A stretch of 64,000 bases of DNA from JAAYYY01 sp964579295. GTDB lineage: Bacteria; Chloroflexota; Anaerolineae; Promineifilales; Promineifilaceae. Of the stretch, positions 1-6,752 are shown in pieces. Numbering within the stretch: position 1 is the first letter of the stretch; each line of letters starts with the position of its first letter. The position numbers were made by a program, and so were the translations under genes. The notes beneath the pieces were generated by a model that had not been told where the DNA came from, did no database searches, and saw nothing but the letters and a program-made list of their open reading frames with translations. The stretch lies in NCBI GenBank assembly GCA_964579295.1, contig CAZOGK010000008.1:1-64000 (forward strand), read 5' to 3'.

Positions 1-147
1 CAGCGCGATGTCCAGCGACAGCGCCCCCGTCGGTATCGCTTCTACCTGCAGGTGGCTGGCGTCTCCCAGCCGCATAATAGCGCCGTCGCCAAACCTTTTC
101 TGGATATTCGCAATCGTCGTATCGAGAACGCGGTTACGCTCGCCCAT
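1..147 (-). CDS. recA: RecA recombinase, N-terminal 49 residues (truncated by window edge)
   Basis: The reverse strand reads MGERNRVLDTTIANIQKRFG at the start and continues into GDGAIMRLGD and IPTGALSLDIAL. This is the conserved RecA N-terminal pattern (helix with the KxFGxGxIMRLG motif, then the strand just before the Walker A loop). RecA forms the ATP-dependent filament for homologous recombination and SOS induction. The ATG at 147 is preceded by a purine-rich GAAGAGG, which supports this start. The remaining roughly 300 codons, including the P-loop, lie outside the window. The gene is divergent from the GNAT gene to its right. Confidence 0.93.
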   Translation of the reverse strand, partial: MGERNRVLDTTIANIQKRFGDGAIMRLGDASHLQVEAIPTGALSLDIAL

Positions 148-203
148 ACACCTCTTCGAGCCAGTCCGGCTGCACGTGGGATTTTCTTGCTGATTATGTA
201 GTG

Positions 204-209
204 TACAAT
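204..209 (+). promoter_or_regulatory. -10 box (TACAAT) of a probable leaderless promoter
   Basis: TACAAT lies exactly 6 nt before the ATG at 216, and no Shine-Dalgarno sequence can fit between. Transcription would therefore start at or next to the initiation codon. No good -35 hexamer is seen at the optimal distance (ATTTTC is the best). The same geometry recurs in front of other genes in this window. Confidence 0.45.
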
Positions 210-215
210 AGCGCC

Positions 216-1094
216 ATGCAAATGGCAAGCGAGCGATGGCGCGTGCGCACGGCCACCCGCGCCGACCTGAGCCGGCTGGCATCCTTGCTTCGCCACGCCT
301 GGTGGACCCATTTTCACGCCGATTGGCGCTTTCCCGCCGACTGGGTTGGCTATCCCGGTTTCGTGGTCGCCGAACAGGCTGGCGGCGGCGCCCTGGCCGG
401 CTGTCTCTGCATTGCGCCCGACCCGCCGCCCGCGGCCTGGGTGCGCCTGGCCGCGCTGCGCGACACGGCCGACCAGCCGGCGCTGCTGCGCGACCTGCTT
501 GACGCCGCCCTCGTCGCCCTCGCCGGCGAGCCCATCGCCGAGGTTGCCCTGCTGGGCAGCGACCCCAAGCTGGAAGACTGGCTCCCGCCGCTGGGCTTCC
601 AGGTGGTCAACGAGGTCATTACCCTGGTCAACGACAACCTGAGCTCGGCCATGCCCCCGGCGCCCGCGGCCGGCCCTGTCATCATCCGTGGCGTGCGCCT
701 TGACGACCTGCCGCGCCTCGTCGCCATCGAAGAGGCCGCCTTTGACCCGATCTGGCGCCACAGCCGAGAAGGGCTGGCGCTCGGCTGGCAGCACGCCATC
801 AGCTTCCACGTCGCCGTACTGGACGGGGCCGTAGCCGGCTTCCAGTACAGCGCCCGCAGCGATCGTCCCGGCGCGGCCCACCTGGTGCGCCTAACGGTCG
901 ATCCTCGCTGCCAGCGCCGGGGCGTGGGCAGCGCCCTGCTGGCCGCTGCCATCGCCAGCTACCGCGACCACGGCTGCCGCGTTGTCTCGCTGAACACGCA
1001 GGCGGACAACGTCGCCTCGCAGCGCCTCTACGAGCGTTTCGGCTTCTCGCTGGCCGGATACCCAATCCCCATCTGGCAGCGCCCGCTCTCATAA
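216..1094 (+). CDS. GNAT N-acetyltransferase with two GNAT-like halves
   Basis: The protein has 292 residues. The C-terminal half (about 150-290) carries a full acetyl-CoA binding motif, RCQRRGVGSALLAAA, followed by the typical NxxSxxLYxRxGF ending (DNVASQRLYERFGF). The N-terminal half (about 5-130) has the GNAT secondary-structure pattern but no recognisable R/Q-x-x-G-x-G/A loop, so it is a degenerate second domain. It would transfer an acetyl group from acetyl-CoA to an unknown amine. The ATG at 216 is chosen because a -10-like box lies 6 nt upstream; ATG 222 and GTG 201 are alternatives. The stop is followed after 13 nt by the carbinolamine dehydratase, so the two are probably cotranscribed. 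The substrate cannot be told from the sequence. Confidence 0.85.
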   Translation: MQMASERWRVRTATRADLSRLASLLRHAWWTHFHADWRFPADWVGYPGFVVAEQAGGGALAGCLCIAPDPPPAAWVRLAALRDTADQPALLRDLLDAALVALAGEPIAEVALLGSDPKLEDWLPPLGFQVVNEVITLVNDNLSSAMPPAPAAGPVIIRGVRLDDLPRLVAIEEAAFDPIWRHSREGLALGWQHAISFHVAVLDGAVAGFQYSARSDRPGAAHLVRLTVDPRCQRRGVGSALLAAAIASYRDHGCRVVSLNTQADNVASQRLYERFGFSLAGYPIPIWQRPLS

Positions 1095-1107
1095 AGGAGA
1101 AACAGCC

Positions 1108-1401
1108 ATGTCCCGCGATGTCCAACCACTAACGCCCGCACAAGTCGACGCCGCCCTGGCCGACCTTCCCGGCTGGTCCCTGGAAGATGGCATGCTGCAC
1201 AAGACCTTTACCTTCAAGAACTTCAGCGAAGCGTTGGCCTGGATGGTCCGCGTCGGCCTCGAAGCCGAAAAGCTGGATCACCATCCGGATTGGTGCAATT
1301 CCTGGAATCGCGTTCACGTCCACCTGCTGACGCACAGCATCGACGCGCTCAGCGAGCTTGACCTCAAGCTGGCCGGCAAGATGGAAAAGCTGGCCCCGTA
1401 G
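1108..1401 (+). CDS. phhB: 4a-hydroxytetrahydrobiopterin dehydratase (pterin carbinolamine dehydratase)
   Basis: This is a 97-residue single-domain protein, the usual length for the PCD/DCoH family. The family signature EKLDHHPDW....NRVHVHLLTHS.....LSELD is present, including the paired histidines and the later His and Asp that form the active site. The enzyme dehydrates 4a-hydroxytetrahydropterin, recycling the cofactor of aromatic amino acid hydroxylases, or acts in molybdopterin- and folate-linked pterin repair. A strong RBS (AAAGGAG) begins immediately after the stop of the GNAT gene. No aromatic amino acid hydroxylase is visible nearby, so its pterin partner is unknown. Confidence 0.95.
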   Translation: MSRDVQPLTPAQVDAALADLPGWSLEDGMLHKTFTFKNFSEALAWMVRVGLEAEKLDHHPDWCNSWNRVHVHLLTHSIDALSELDLKLAGKMEKLAP

Positions 1402-1458
1402 GCCTGCCACCGGAACGCCGGCATCCTGCCGGCCTCACCCGTACATATCTCCATCAGT

Positions 1459-1521
1459 GTGGTAGGGCGGCTTTGTAAGCCGCCGCCATCCACTCCGTCA
1501 GATTGAAAACCTGACTACCAC
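1459..1521. repeat. Cloverleaf-like palindromic intergenic repeat, copy 1
   Basis: Outer arms GTGGTAG (1459-1465) and CTACCAC (1515-1521) enclose two inner stem-loops. The first is GGCGGCTT/AAGCCGCC with a TGT loop (1466-1484). The second is GTCAGATT/AACCTGAC with a GAA loop and one mismatch (1497-1515). A related element lies at 44358-44414 and shares the core GTCAGxTTGAAAACCTGAC and the GGTAGG/CTACC arms in rearranged order. It lies in a 234-nt intergenic stretch between two rightward genes. Confidence 0.6.
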
Positions 1522-1635
1522 TGCTTCGGCGCGCCGGGTACCGTATCCCCAATTTACGGAAGTTGTGTTACACTAGCGTCATCCAGTCCTGCGCCTGGCA
1601 GGGGATCTCATGCCGCCGCACCTGAAAGACACAAT

Positions 1636-2676
1636 ATGAATCCAAAGCCACAGCTTCCAGACGGACCTGAGTCAGAAGGGGATGCGAAGGGCGAGGCCAG
1701 GCGCAAAGTCAGCTTCCCTCGCGCTATCGATCCGGGCTGGGCCTCCGTAATCACAGCCCTCATCGCCCTGGTCGGCACACTGGGGGTCGTGCTCCTGTCG
1801 AACGGTGGTCAGCAGGCCAACAACCCGCCGCCCTCGACGATGGCCGCGGAAGCGGCGGGCGCGCCCAGCGCCACGCCGACCGGCGAGCCAACCGCAACCA
1901 CGCCCGCTTCGCCCACCCCGGCCCCGTCTGCCACGCCGACGCTGGCGCCCACGGAGCGCCCCAGCGAGACGCCAGCTCCGCCCGCGACGGCCACGGCCGA
2001 ACCGGCGCCGCAGCCAACTGTTCACCTTCTAAGCGTCCTGCCGCCGGCGCAGCTCGAGGCGTTCCAGAGCGCGGCGGCCGGCGTGCTCACGGCAGCCGAG
2101 ACGCTGTCCCTCATCATGAGAGACGGCTTCGACTCACGGGACTACGCCTGGCCCGAGTTTGACGAGACCTTTGCCGGCGGCATCCAGTGCCGGGCCGCCA
2201 TCACGGACAGCCTCTTTGGCCTGCGCGTGCAGACGACGGCGACGAGCGGCCCTGGTTGGTGCGCTCCCTTTGTGCCGCGCACGGCCCATCATTTCTATCT
2301 ATCACTGGAAACGCAGCTTCTGCACGACCGCAACAGCGATATCCTTCTCTACTACGGCTGGACTGACGATTACAACTTTTCGTATGTGATGCTGCAGCCG
2401 CAGACGCAACGGCTGTGGCTGGGCGTCTGGGAAGACGGCGCGGAAAGCAACCATATTGCCGGCACTTATATTCCTGCCATCGACAAGACGGAAACGAACA
2501 AGCTCTCATTGATTGTCATGGGCGACCAGCAAGTGCTCTACATCAATGACCGCCTTATCGCCATGATAGCCAATACCGTCAGCGTCGAAGGAAGCCTGCG
2601 GCTGGGAGTGCGCCTCAATGAAGCCGACGAAGCGGAAGAGCTGCAGATAGACGAATTCGTGCTGCGCGGCCAGTAG
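1636..2676 (+). CDS. Membrane-anchored extracellular protein with LamG/jelly-roll-like domain
   Basis: The protein has 346 residues. It has a cytoplasmic N-terminus of about 33 residues, one transmembrane segment (about 36-57, WASVITALIALVGTLGVVLL), a Thr/Pro/Ala-rich linker (about 60-130) and a C-terminal domain of about 190 residues. That domain reads like a concanavalin-type beta-sandwich: DGFDSRDYAW near its start, YYGWTDDYNFSYVM in the middle and IDEFVLRGQ at the end. The architecture matches the two lipoproteins at 9221-10521, so all three are probably paralogous surface glycan-binding or structural proteins. No catalytic residues can be assigned. The ATG has no strong RBS. Confidence 0.7.
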   Translation: MNPKPQLPDGPESEGDAKGEARRKVSFPRAIDPGWASVITALIALVGTLGVVLLSNGGQQANNPPPSTMAAEAAGAPSATPTGEPTATTPASPTPAPSATPTLAPTERPSETPAPPATATAEPAPQPTVHLLSVLPPAQLEAFQSAAAGVLTAAETLSLIMRDGFDSRDYAWPEFDETFAGGIQCRAAITDSLFGLRVQTTATSGPGWCAPFVPRTAHHFYLSLETQLLHDRNSDILLYYGWTDDYNFSYVMLQPQTQRLWLGVWEDGAESNHIAGTYIPAIDKTETNKLSLIVMGDQQVLYINDRLIAMIANTVSVEGSLRLGVRLNEADEAEELQIDEFVLRGQ

Positions 2677-2697
2677 ACAGACGGGCGCCTGCCACAG

Positions 2698-2731
2698 AAA
2701 ACAAAAAAGTCCCCACACCATGTGGGGACTT
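2698..2731 (-). terminator. Rho-independent terminator of the initiator tRNA gene
   Basis: A perfect 11-bp stem (AAGTCCCCACA 2707-2717 with TGTGGGGACTT 2721-2731) and a 3-nt loop are followed on the minus strand by a T-rich tract (TTTTTTGTTTT). It begins 7 nt downstream of the tRNA 3' end. Confidence 0.9.
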
Positions 2732-2737
2732 CCCTAG

Positions 2738-2809
<72 letters not shown>

Positions 2810-2821
2810 GCGACTGGGGAG

Positions 2822-2849
2822 ATTATACCAGATGTGTGCGCGGCGTCAA
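2822..2849 (-). promoter_or_regulatory. Sigma70-type promoter of the initiator tRNA gene
   Basis: On the minus strand TTGACG (2849-2844) and TATAAT (2827-2822) are separated by 16 nt. Transcription would start a few nucleotides before the tRNA 5' end at 2809. Confidence 0.88.
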
Positions 2850-2878
2850 ACGGCCTCACATGGGGCTCATCTTATGGC

Positions 2879-2907
2879 TTGACGCCCTCCCGGCCCTTTG
2901 CTACACT
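2879..2907 (+). promoter_or_regulatory. Sigma70-type promoter of the vitamin B12 uptake operon
   Basis: TTGACG (2879-2884) and TACACT (2902-2907) are spaced by exactly 17 nt. The start of transcription would fall near 2914, just before the cobalamin riboswitch. The promoter is divergent from the tRNA promoter, with about 30 nt between their -35 boxes. Confidence 0.85.
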
Positions 2908-2929
2908 CAGGCCGTTAACAATTACCGTA

Positions 2930-3095
2930 ACTTGGTTCAGGGTGTCCAACGCCCCGGATGGCCGGACGCAATGGCGAAACTGGTGGTCGGCGCCTCCCCA
3001 GAGGCAGCCGAGAGCCCAGTACTGTCCCCGCAACTGTGAGGCGATGAGTACAGCAAGCGCTCATCGCTGAGTCAGGTCGCCCGCCCTGGACAGGT
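2930..3095 (+). ncRNA. Cobalamin (adenosylcobalamin-type) riboswitch aptamer
   Basis: The stretch contains the diagnostic core of the B12 element: CTGTCCCCGCAACTGTGAG (about 3020-3039), followed after a variable hairpin by the GAGTCAGGTCGCCCGCCCTG segment. The closing helix can form between GGTTCAGGG (about 2935-2943) and CCCTGGACA (about 3084-3092), with G-U pairs. Established knowledge: this RNA class binds cobalamins and shuts off B12 synthesis and transport genes. Here it sits between a consensus promoter and a B12-transport operon, with a switchable terminator directly downstream. Confidence 0.93.
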
Positions 3096-3097
3096 TT

Positions 3098-3179
3098 CAA
3101 CCCGCGTGGGTAAGGGTTGGGAACTGGCATGCTTTGGCATTCTCAACCCGCTGGCAGTTTGCGCTGCAGCGGGTTTTTT
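3098..3179 (+). terminator. Riboswitch expression platform: antiterminator and intrinsic terminator
   Basis: The terminator stem is AACCCGCTG (3145-3153) with CAGCGGGTT (3167-3175), running into a T6 tract. GGGTTGGGA (3114-3122) can instead pair with TCTCAACCC (3141-3149), which would break the terminator stem. The same GGGTTG can also be sequestered by an upstream CAACCC (3098-3103). These mutually exclusive pairings are the expected layout of transcriptional control, with ligand binding favouring termination. Confidence 0.85.
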
Positions 3180-3267
3180 GTTGCCAACGGACCTTCGGCC
3201 AGCCGACCTCACGCTAACAGGGCCGCCTGCCGCTGCGGAAAGGCCCTGACGACCCGAAGGAGGAATC

Positions 3268-4359
3268 ATGAGAAGAGGCGCGCGCGCGATTGGGCAGGGC
3301 GTCATCCTGGCCTTATTACTTCTGGCCGGCTGGCTGGCCGTGGGCAGGGCATCGGCGCAGGAGACGACTCCGGCCGCGGCGACGGCGGCTGCGGCCGATT
3401 GGCTGGTGGCGACCCATCAGAATGACGACGGCGGCTACACTGCTTTTGGCAGTGGCGCGGGGCAGGCAGCCTCCGACGTGGCCGGGACGGCAGACGCGCT
3501 GCTGGCCCTGGCGGCAGCCGGCCGCCCGGTCAGCGCGCCGCTTGGTTACCTGGAGAGCCAGCCAGAGGCCGTCGAGGAGTTGGTGGCGCAGTCGGCCGGT
3601 AGCGCGGGCAAGCTTGTGCTCGCCCTGGTCGCCGCCGGCGCCGACCCGGAGCGCTTCGCCGGCATCGACGCCGTGGCCGGCCTGGTACAGCATTTCGGTC
3701 CTTCCGACGCCGCTGCGGCGGCAACTCCCTATGACCAGGCGCTGGCAATTCTGGGGTTAGCCGCCGCCGGCGAAACCATTCCCGATGCGGCGCTGGAGGG
3801 CCTGCGCGGCCGGCAGGAGACGGCGGGCGAGCTGGCCGGCTCCTGGGACGATGGCTTTGGGACAGCGGGCAACGTCGACGCCACGGCGCTGGCAGTCATG
3901 GCCCTGCGCGCCGCCGGGACGGCGCCGGACGCGGCCCCGCTCGCCGCCGCCGCCGACTTCCTGGCGCGCGTGCAGCTTGAGGGCGGCGGCTGGGGCTTCG
4001 CGCCCGGCCTGCCGGAGAGCGCTAACAGCACCGCGCTGGCACTGCAGGCGCGCAGCGCGCTGGGTCAGGACTACGACGACGCAATGGCCTCCCTACTCGC
4101 CTGGCAGGAGCCGGGCGGCGCGTTTGCGGCCGATTTTGGCGAGGGTCGCTTTGACAACTTCTTTGCCACCGTGCAGGCATTGCCGGCCCTGACCGGCCAG
4201 CCCTATCCGCTGGCGCATGGCGGCGACGGCGCCGCCGCGTCGCACGCCGAGATAGAGCGCGAACTAACAAACCCCACAGTCGCCTGGATACTCATCGCGC
4301 TTGCGCTGCTCGCCGCGGCGGCCGTCGTCGTCTGGGTCAGGAGCGGCAAAGGGCTGTGA
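3268..4359 (+). CDS. Secreted, membrane-anchored alpha/alpha-toroid (prenyltransferase-repeat) protein, probable B12 capture subunit
   Basis: The protein has 363 residues. It has an N-terminal signal segment (about 8-31), a repetitive Ala-rich helical domain (about 35-315) with repeats such as QNDDGGYTAFG, GSWDDGFGTAGNVDATALAV and GGGWGFAPG, and a C-terminal membrane anchor (about 337-355) ending RSGKGL. The repeats match the alpha6/alpha6 barrel of the terpene-cyclase/prenyltransferase superfamily. That fold also forms the N-terminal domain of transcobalamin and intrinsic factor. It is the first gene behind the cobalamin riboswitch, has a strong RBS (GAAGGAGG), and overlaps the next gene by GTGA. 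B12 binding is inferred from fold, riboswitch and neighbours, not shown. Confidence 0.85.
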   Translation: MRRGARAIGQGVILALLLLAGWLAVGRASAQETTPAAATAAAADWLVATHQNDDGGYTAFGSGAGQAASDVAGTADALLALAAAGRPVSAPLGYLESQPEAVEELVAQSAGSAGKLVLALVAAGADPERFAGIDAVAGLVQHFGPSDAAAAATPYDQALAILGLAAAGETIPDAALEGLRGRQETAGELAGSWDDGFGTAGNVDATALAVMALRAAGTAPDAAPLAAAADFLARVQLEGGGWGFAPGLPESANSTALALQARSALGQDYDDAMASLLAWQEPGGAFAADFGEGRFDNFFATVQALPALTGQPYPLAHGGDGAAASHAEIERELTNPTVAWILIALALLAAAAVVVWVRSGKGL

Positions 4360-4967
4360 CGCCCTGGCGCGCCCGGCTGCTCGTCCTGGCGCTACTCGCT
4401 CTGCCGCTGCTGGCGTCGTCGGCCCTGCAGACGGATGGGCCGAACCGGGCCGCCGTCGTCGTGCGCGCCGGCGACGATCAGGTCGAAAGCCGCTGCGTCT
4501 CCTTTGCGGAGGAGTCGATTAGCGGGCACGAGCTTCTGAGCCGCTCGGGCCTGGACTATGTCGTCAACGCCGCGGGCGCGGGCGTCATGGTTTGCAGCAT
4601 TGCCGGCCAGGGCTGCCCGGCCAACGACTGTCTCTGCCACTGTCAGGGCGAGCCGTGTACCTATTGGTCCTACTGGCGCCGCGGCGACGAGGGGTGGCTG
4701 TACGCGGGCCTCGGCGCCTCTATGTCTGAGGTGAGCCACGGCGCTGTCGATGGCTGGTCCTGGGGCCCCAGCTCGGCGACGAGCGCCATTGAACCCCCGG
4801 CCCTTGACTTTGCCGACATCTGTGACGCTGCCGCGCCGCTGGCAGCGCCGGCTGCCGGAGCGACGGAGCAGCCGGTGGCGCCGTGGCTCACCTACGCGCT
4901 CTTTCTCCTCTTCGCGCTGCTGCTGGGCGGCGCCTTCCTGCTTGTGCAGCGGAGGAGAACGGAATGA
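4356..4967 (+). CDS. Membrane-anchored DUF4430/transcobalamin-C-like protein
   Basis: The protein has 203 residues. It has a signal peptide (about 1-25), one extracellular domain (about 32-145) and a C-terminal transmembrane anchor (about 178-198) ending in QRRRTE. The domain shows the DUF4430 pattern: a cysteine-bearing strand (ESRCVSF), SGHELLSRSGLDY, VCSIAGQGCP, CLCHC, CTYWSYWRRGDEGWLYAGLG and a terminal DGWSWG. This family corresponds to the C-terminal beta-domain of transcobalamin/intrinsic factor. The GTG start overlaps the stop of the toroid gene, and the stop overlaps the ATG of the ECF S component. The two proteins would thus supply, as separate chains, the two domains of a B12 carrier. 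The function is inferred from homology and context. Confidence 0.85.
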   Translation: MTPWRARLLVLALLALPLLASSALQTDGPNRAAVVVRAGDDQVESRCVSFAEESISGHELLSRSGLDYVVNAAGAGVMVCSIAGQGCPANDCLCHCQGEPCTYWSYWRRGDEGWLYAGLGASMSEVSHGAVDGWSWGPSSATSAIEPPALDFADICDAAAPLAAPAAGATEQPVAPWLTYALFLLFALLLGGAFLLVQRRRTE

Positions 4968-5752
4968 GTCGCGCGCTGGCGGCGCTCATCTACAGCCTGA
5001 GCGCGCTCATTGGCGTCGCCGCGTTTGCCTACCCGTTCATCCTGGTCTCCTTTCCCGGCGCCAGCGAGGAGGGCATGCGCGCCGCGCCGCTGCTGACGAC
5101 GACCCTGCTCGGCCTCTGCCTGCTGGCCCTGTTCATCGAGCTGCAGGGCGAGGCCGTGAGCGCCAAGGTCGTCGCGGCGCTGGGGATGCTCGTGGCCCTG
5201 GCGTCCGTCCTGCGCTTTGTGGAGACTGCGATTCCAGGACCCGGCGGCTTCTCGCCCATCTTCGTGCCCATCATCCTCGGCGGCTACGTCTTCGGCAGCC
5301 GCTTCGGCTTCCTCATGGGGGCTATGACGCTGCTCGTCTCCGCCCTGCTGACCGGCGGCGTCGGGCCGTGGCTGCCCTACCAGATTTTTGTCTCGGCCTG
5401 GGTTGGCTTCACGGCGGGCTGGCTGCCCCATCTGCGCCGGCCGCGCCTGGAGCTGGCATTGCTTACGTCTTTTGGCGTCCTCTGGGGACTCCTCTACGGC
5501 GTGCTGACCAACCTCTACTTCTGGCCCTTCTTTGCTGGCGAGGCCGCGCTGCGCTACCAGCCGGGGGAAGGTCTGCGCGTCGCCCTCGCCCACTACACGG
5601 CCTTTTACCTGGCCAGCTCCCTCTGGTGGGACCTGCTGCGCGGCGCCGGCACGGCATTCCTGCTGCTCGTCCTGGGACAGCCAGCCATCCGCGCCCTGGC
5701 CCGTTTCCGCGACCGCTACCAGTTTACCGTCGTGGAGGCAGGCCGTGGCTAA
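4964..5752 (+). CDS. ECF transporter substrate-specificity (S) component, probable cobalamin type
   Basis: This is a 262-residue integral membrane protein with about six to seven hydrophobic helices. The stretches FSPIFVPIILGGYVFGSRFG, LMGAMTLLVSALLTGG and GPWLPYQIFVSAWVGFTAGW fit ECF S components of the cobalamin-associated class. S components bind the vitamin and dock on the EcfT/EcfA module. The ATG at 4964 overlaps the preceding stop (ATGA) and has GGAGGAG upstream. The stop overlaps the GTG of the T component, and the operon is headed by a cobalamin riboswitch, so cobalamin is the likely substrate. An alternative corrinoid precursor cannot be excluded. Confidence 0.88.
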   Translation: MSRALAALIYSLSALIGVAAFAYPFILVSFPGASEEGMRAAPLLTTTLLGLCLLALFIELQGEAVSAKVVAALGMLVALASVLRFVETAIPGPGGFSPIFVPIILGGYVFGSRFGFLMGAMTLLVSALLTGGVGPWLPYQIFVSAWVGFTAGWLPHLRRPRLELALLTSFGVLWGLLYGVLTNLYFWPFFAGEAALRYQPGEGLRVALAHYTAFYLASSLWWDLLRGAGTAFLLLVLGQPAIRALARFRDRYQFTVVEAGRG

Positions 5753-6752
5753 CGGCGGCAATGCCCGCGCCTGGCTTGTCTGGACAGCCGCCGCGGCAAT
5801 ACTGGCCCTGGTGACGCGCAATCCTCTCTATGCCCTGCTGCTGATCCTGGCGGCGCGGCTGGTCGAGGCTGCCTGCGGCCGCCGCGAGCCGGCGCTCGAG
5901 CTGCCCTGGCGGCGCATCGCCGTCGCCGTGCTGCTCTTCTCGACCCTGTTCAACGCCCTGCTGGTGCACACGGGCGAGACGATCCTATTCCGGCTGCCGC
6001 GCGCTTTGCCCGTCGTCGGTGGCCCCATTACCCTGGAGGCAGCCGTCTACGGGCTGACGACCGGTCTCGTCCTGCTGGCGCTGCTCTTCGTCTTCCTGGC
6101 CTTTAACCGCATCGTCCCTGTGAGCGAGCTGGTGCGCCTCGTGCCGCGCGCCTTCCACGACCTCGGCGTCGTGCTCCTGATCGCGGTGACCTACGTGCCG
6201 GAGACCGCGCGGCGGCTGGAGCATGTGCGCGAAGCACAGGCCATTCGCGGCCACCGCGTGCGCGGCCTGCGTGATTGGCGCCCGCTCCTCGTTCCGCTGC
6301 TCGTCGGCGGCATGGAACGCGCGATGGGGTTGGCCGAAGCGATGGTCGCGCGCGGCTATGGCTCCGCCGCGCCACGCGCCCATCAGCCGGCTGTCCTGGC
6401 CGGCGTGGCGCTCGGCCTGCTGCTGCTCCTCGGCGGCTGGCTCTACACCATTTGGGAGGGAACTCTGGGCTGGCTTTTCTTCATCGCCGGGGCGCTCCTC
6501 TTGCTGGCCCTCGTCTGGCGGCGCGGCCGCGCCGTGCAGCACACCCAATATCGCCAGCAGCCCTGGCGGCGCCAGGATAGCCTGCTCGTCGCCGTTTCGC
6601 TCGTCGTGCTCATCGCCGGCCTGTGGCAGCAGGAGGCAATCGCCGGCTACTCGCCTTATCCGCGCGTGCAGCTTCCGCCCTTCGCGCCCGGTGCCGGCGC
6701 CCTTTTCCTGCTGCTGGCGCTGCCGGCCCTGCTCTGCCGGAGGCCAGCATGA
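5745..6752 (+). CDS. ecfT: ECF transporter transmembrane component EcfT
   Basis: The protein has 335 residues starting at a GTG that overlaps the S-component stop (GTGGCTAA). The first two-thirds carry EcfT features: several hydrophobic helices, the coupling-helix motif EAQAIRGHRVRG (about residues 162-173) and the second Ala-Arg-Gly motif AMVARGYGS (about 198-206). These motifs contact the ATPases. The C-terminal portion has about four additional helices (HQPAVLAGVALGLLLLLGGW onward), making it longer than a typical 260-residue EcfT. It would couple ATP hydrolysis to toppling of the S component. The stop overlaps the ATPase start (ATGA). Confidence 0.9.
   Translation: MANGGNARAWLVWTAAAAILALVTRNPLYALLLILAARLVEAACGRREPALELPWRRIAVAVLLFSTLFNALLVHTGETILFRLPRALPVVGGPITLEAAVYGLTTGLVLLALLFVFLAFNRIVPVSELVRLVPRAFHDLGVVLLIAVTYVPETARRLEHVREAQAIRGHRVRGLRDWRPLLVPLLVGGMERAMGLAEAMVARGYGSAAPRAHQPAVLAGVALGLLLLLGGWLYTIWEGTLGWLFFIAGALLLLALVWRRGRAVQHTQYRQQPWRRQDSLLVAVSLVVLIAGLWQQEAIAGYSPYPRVQLPPFAPGAGALFLLLALPALLCRRPA

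Noticed and set aside
42..881. Long open frame on the minus strand opposite the GNAT gene
   Set aside because: It mirrors a high-GC gene in the opposite frame, has no family motif and overlaps the clearly recognisable recA start and GNAT gene.
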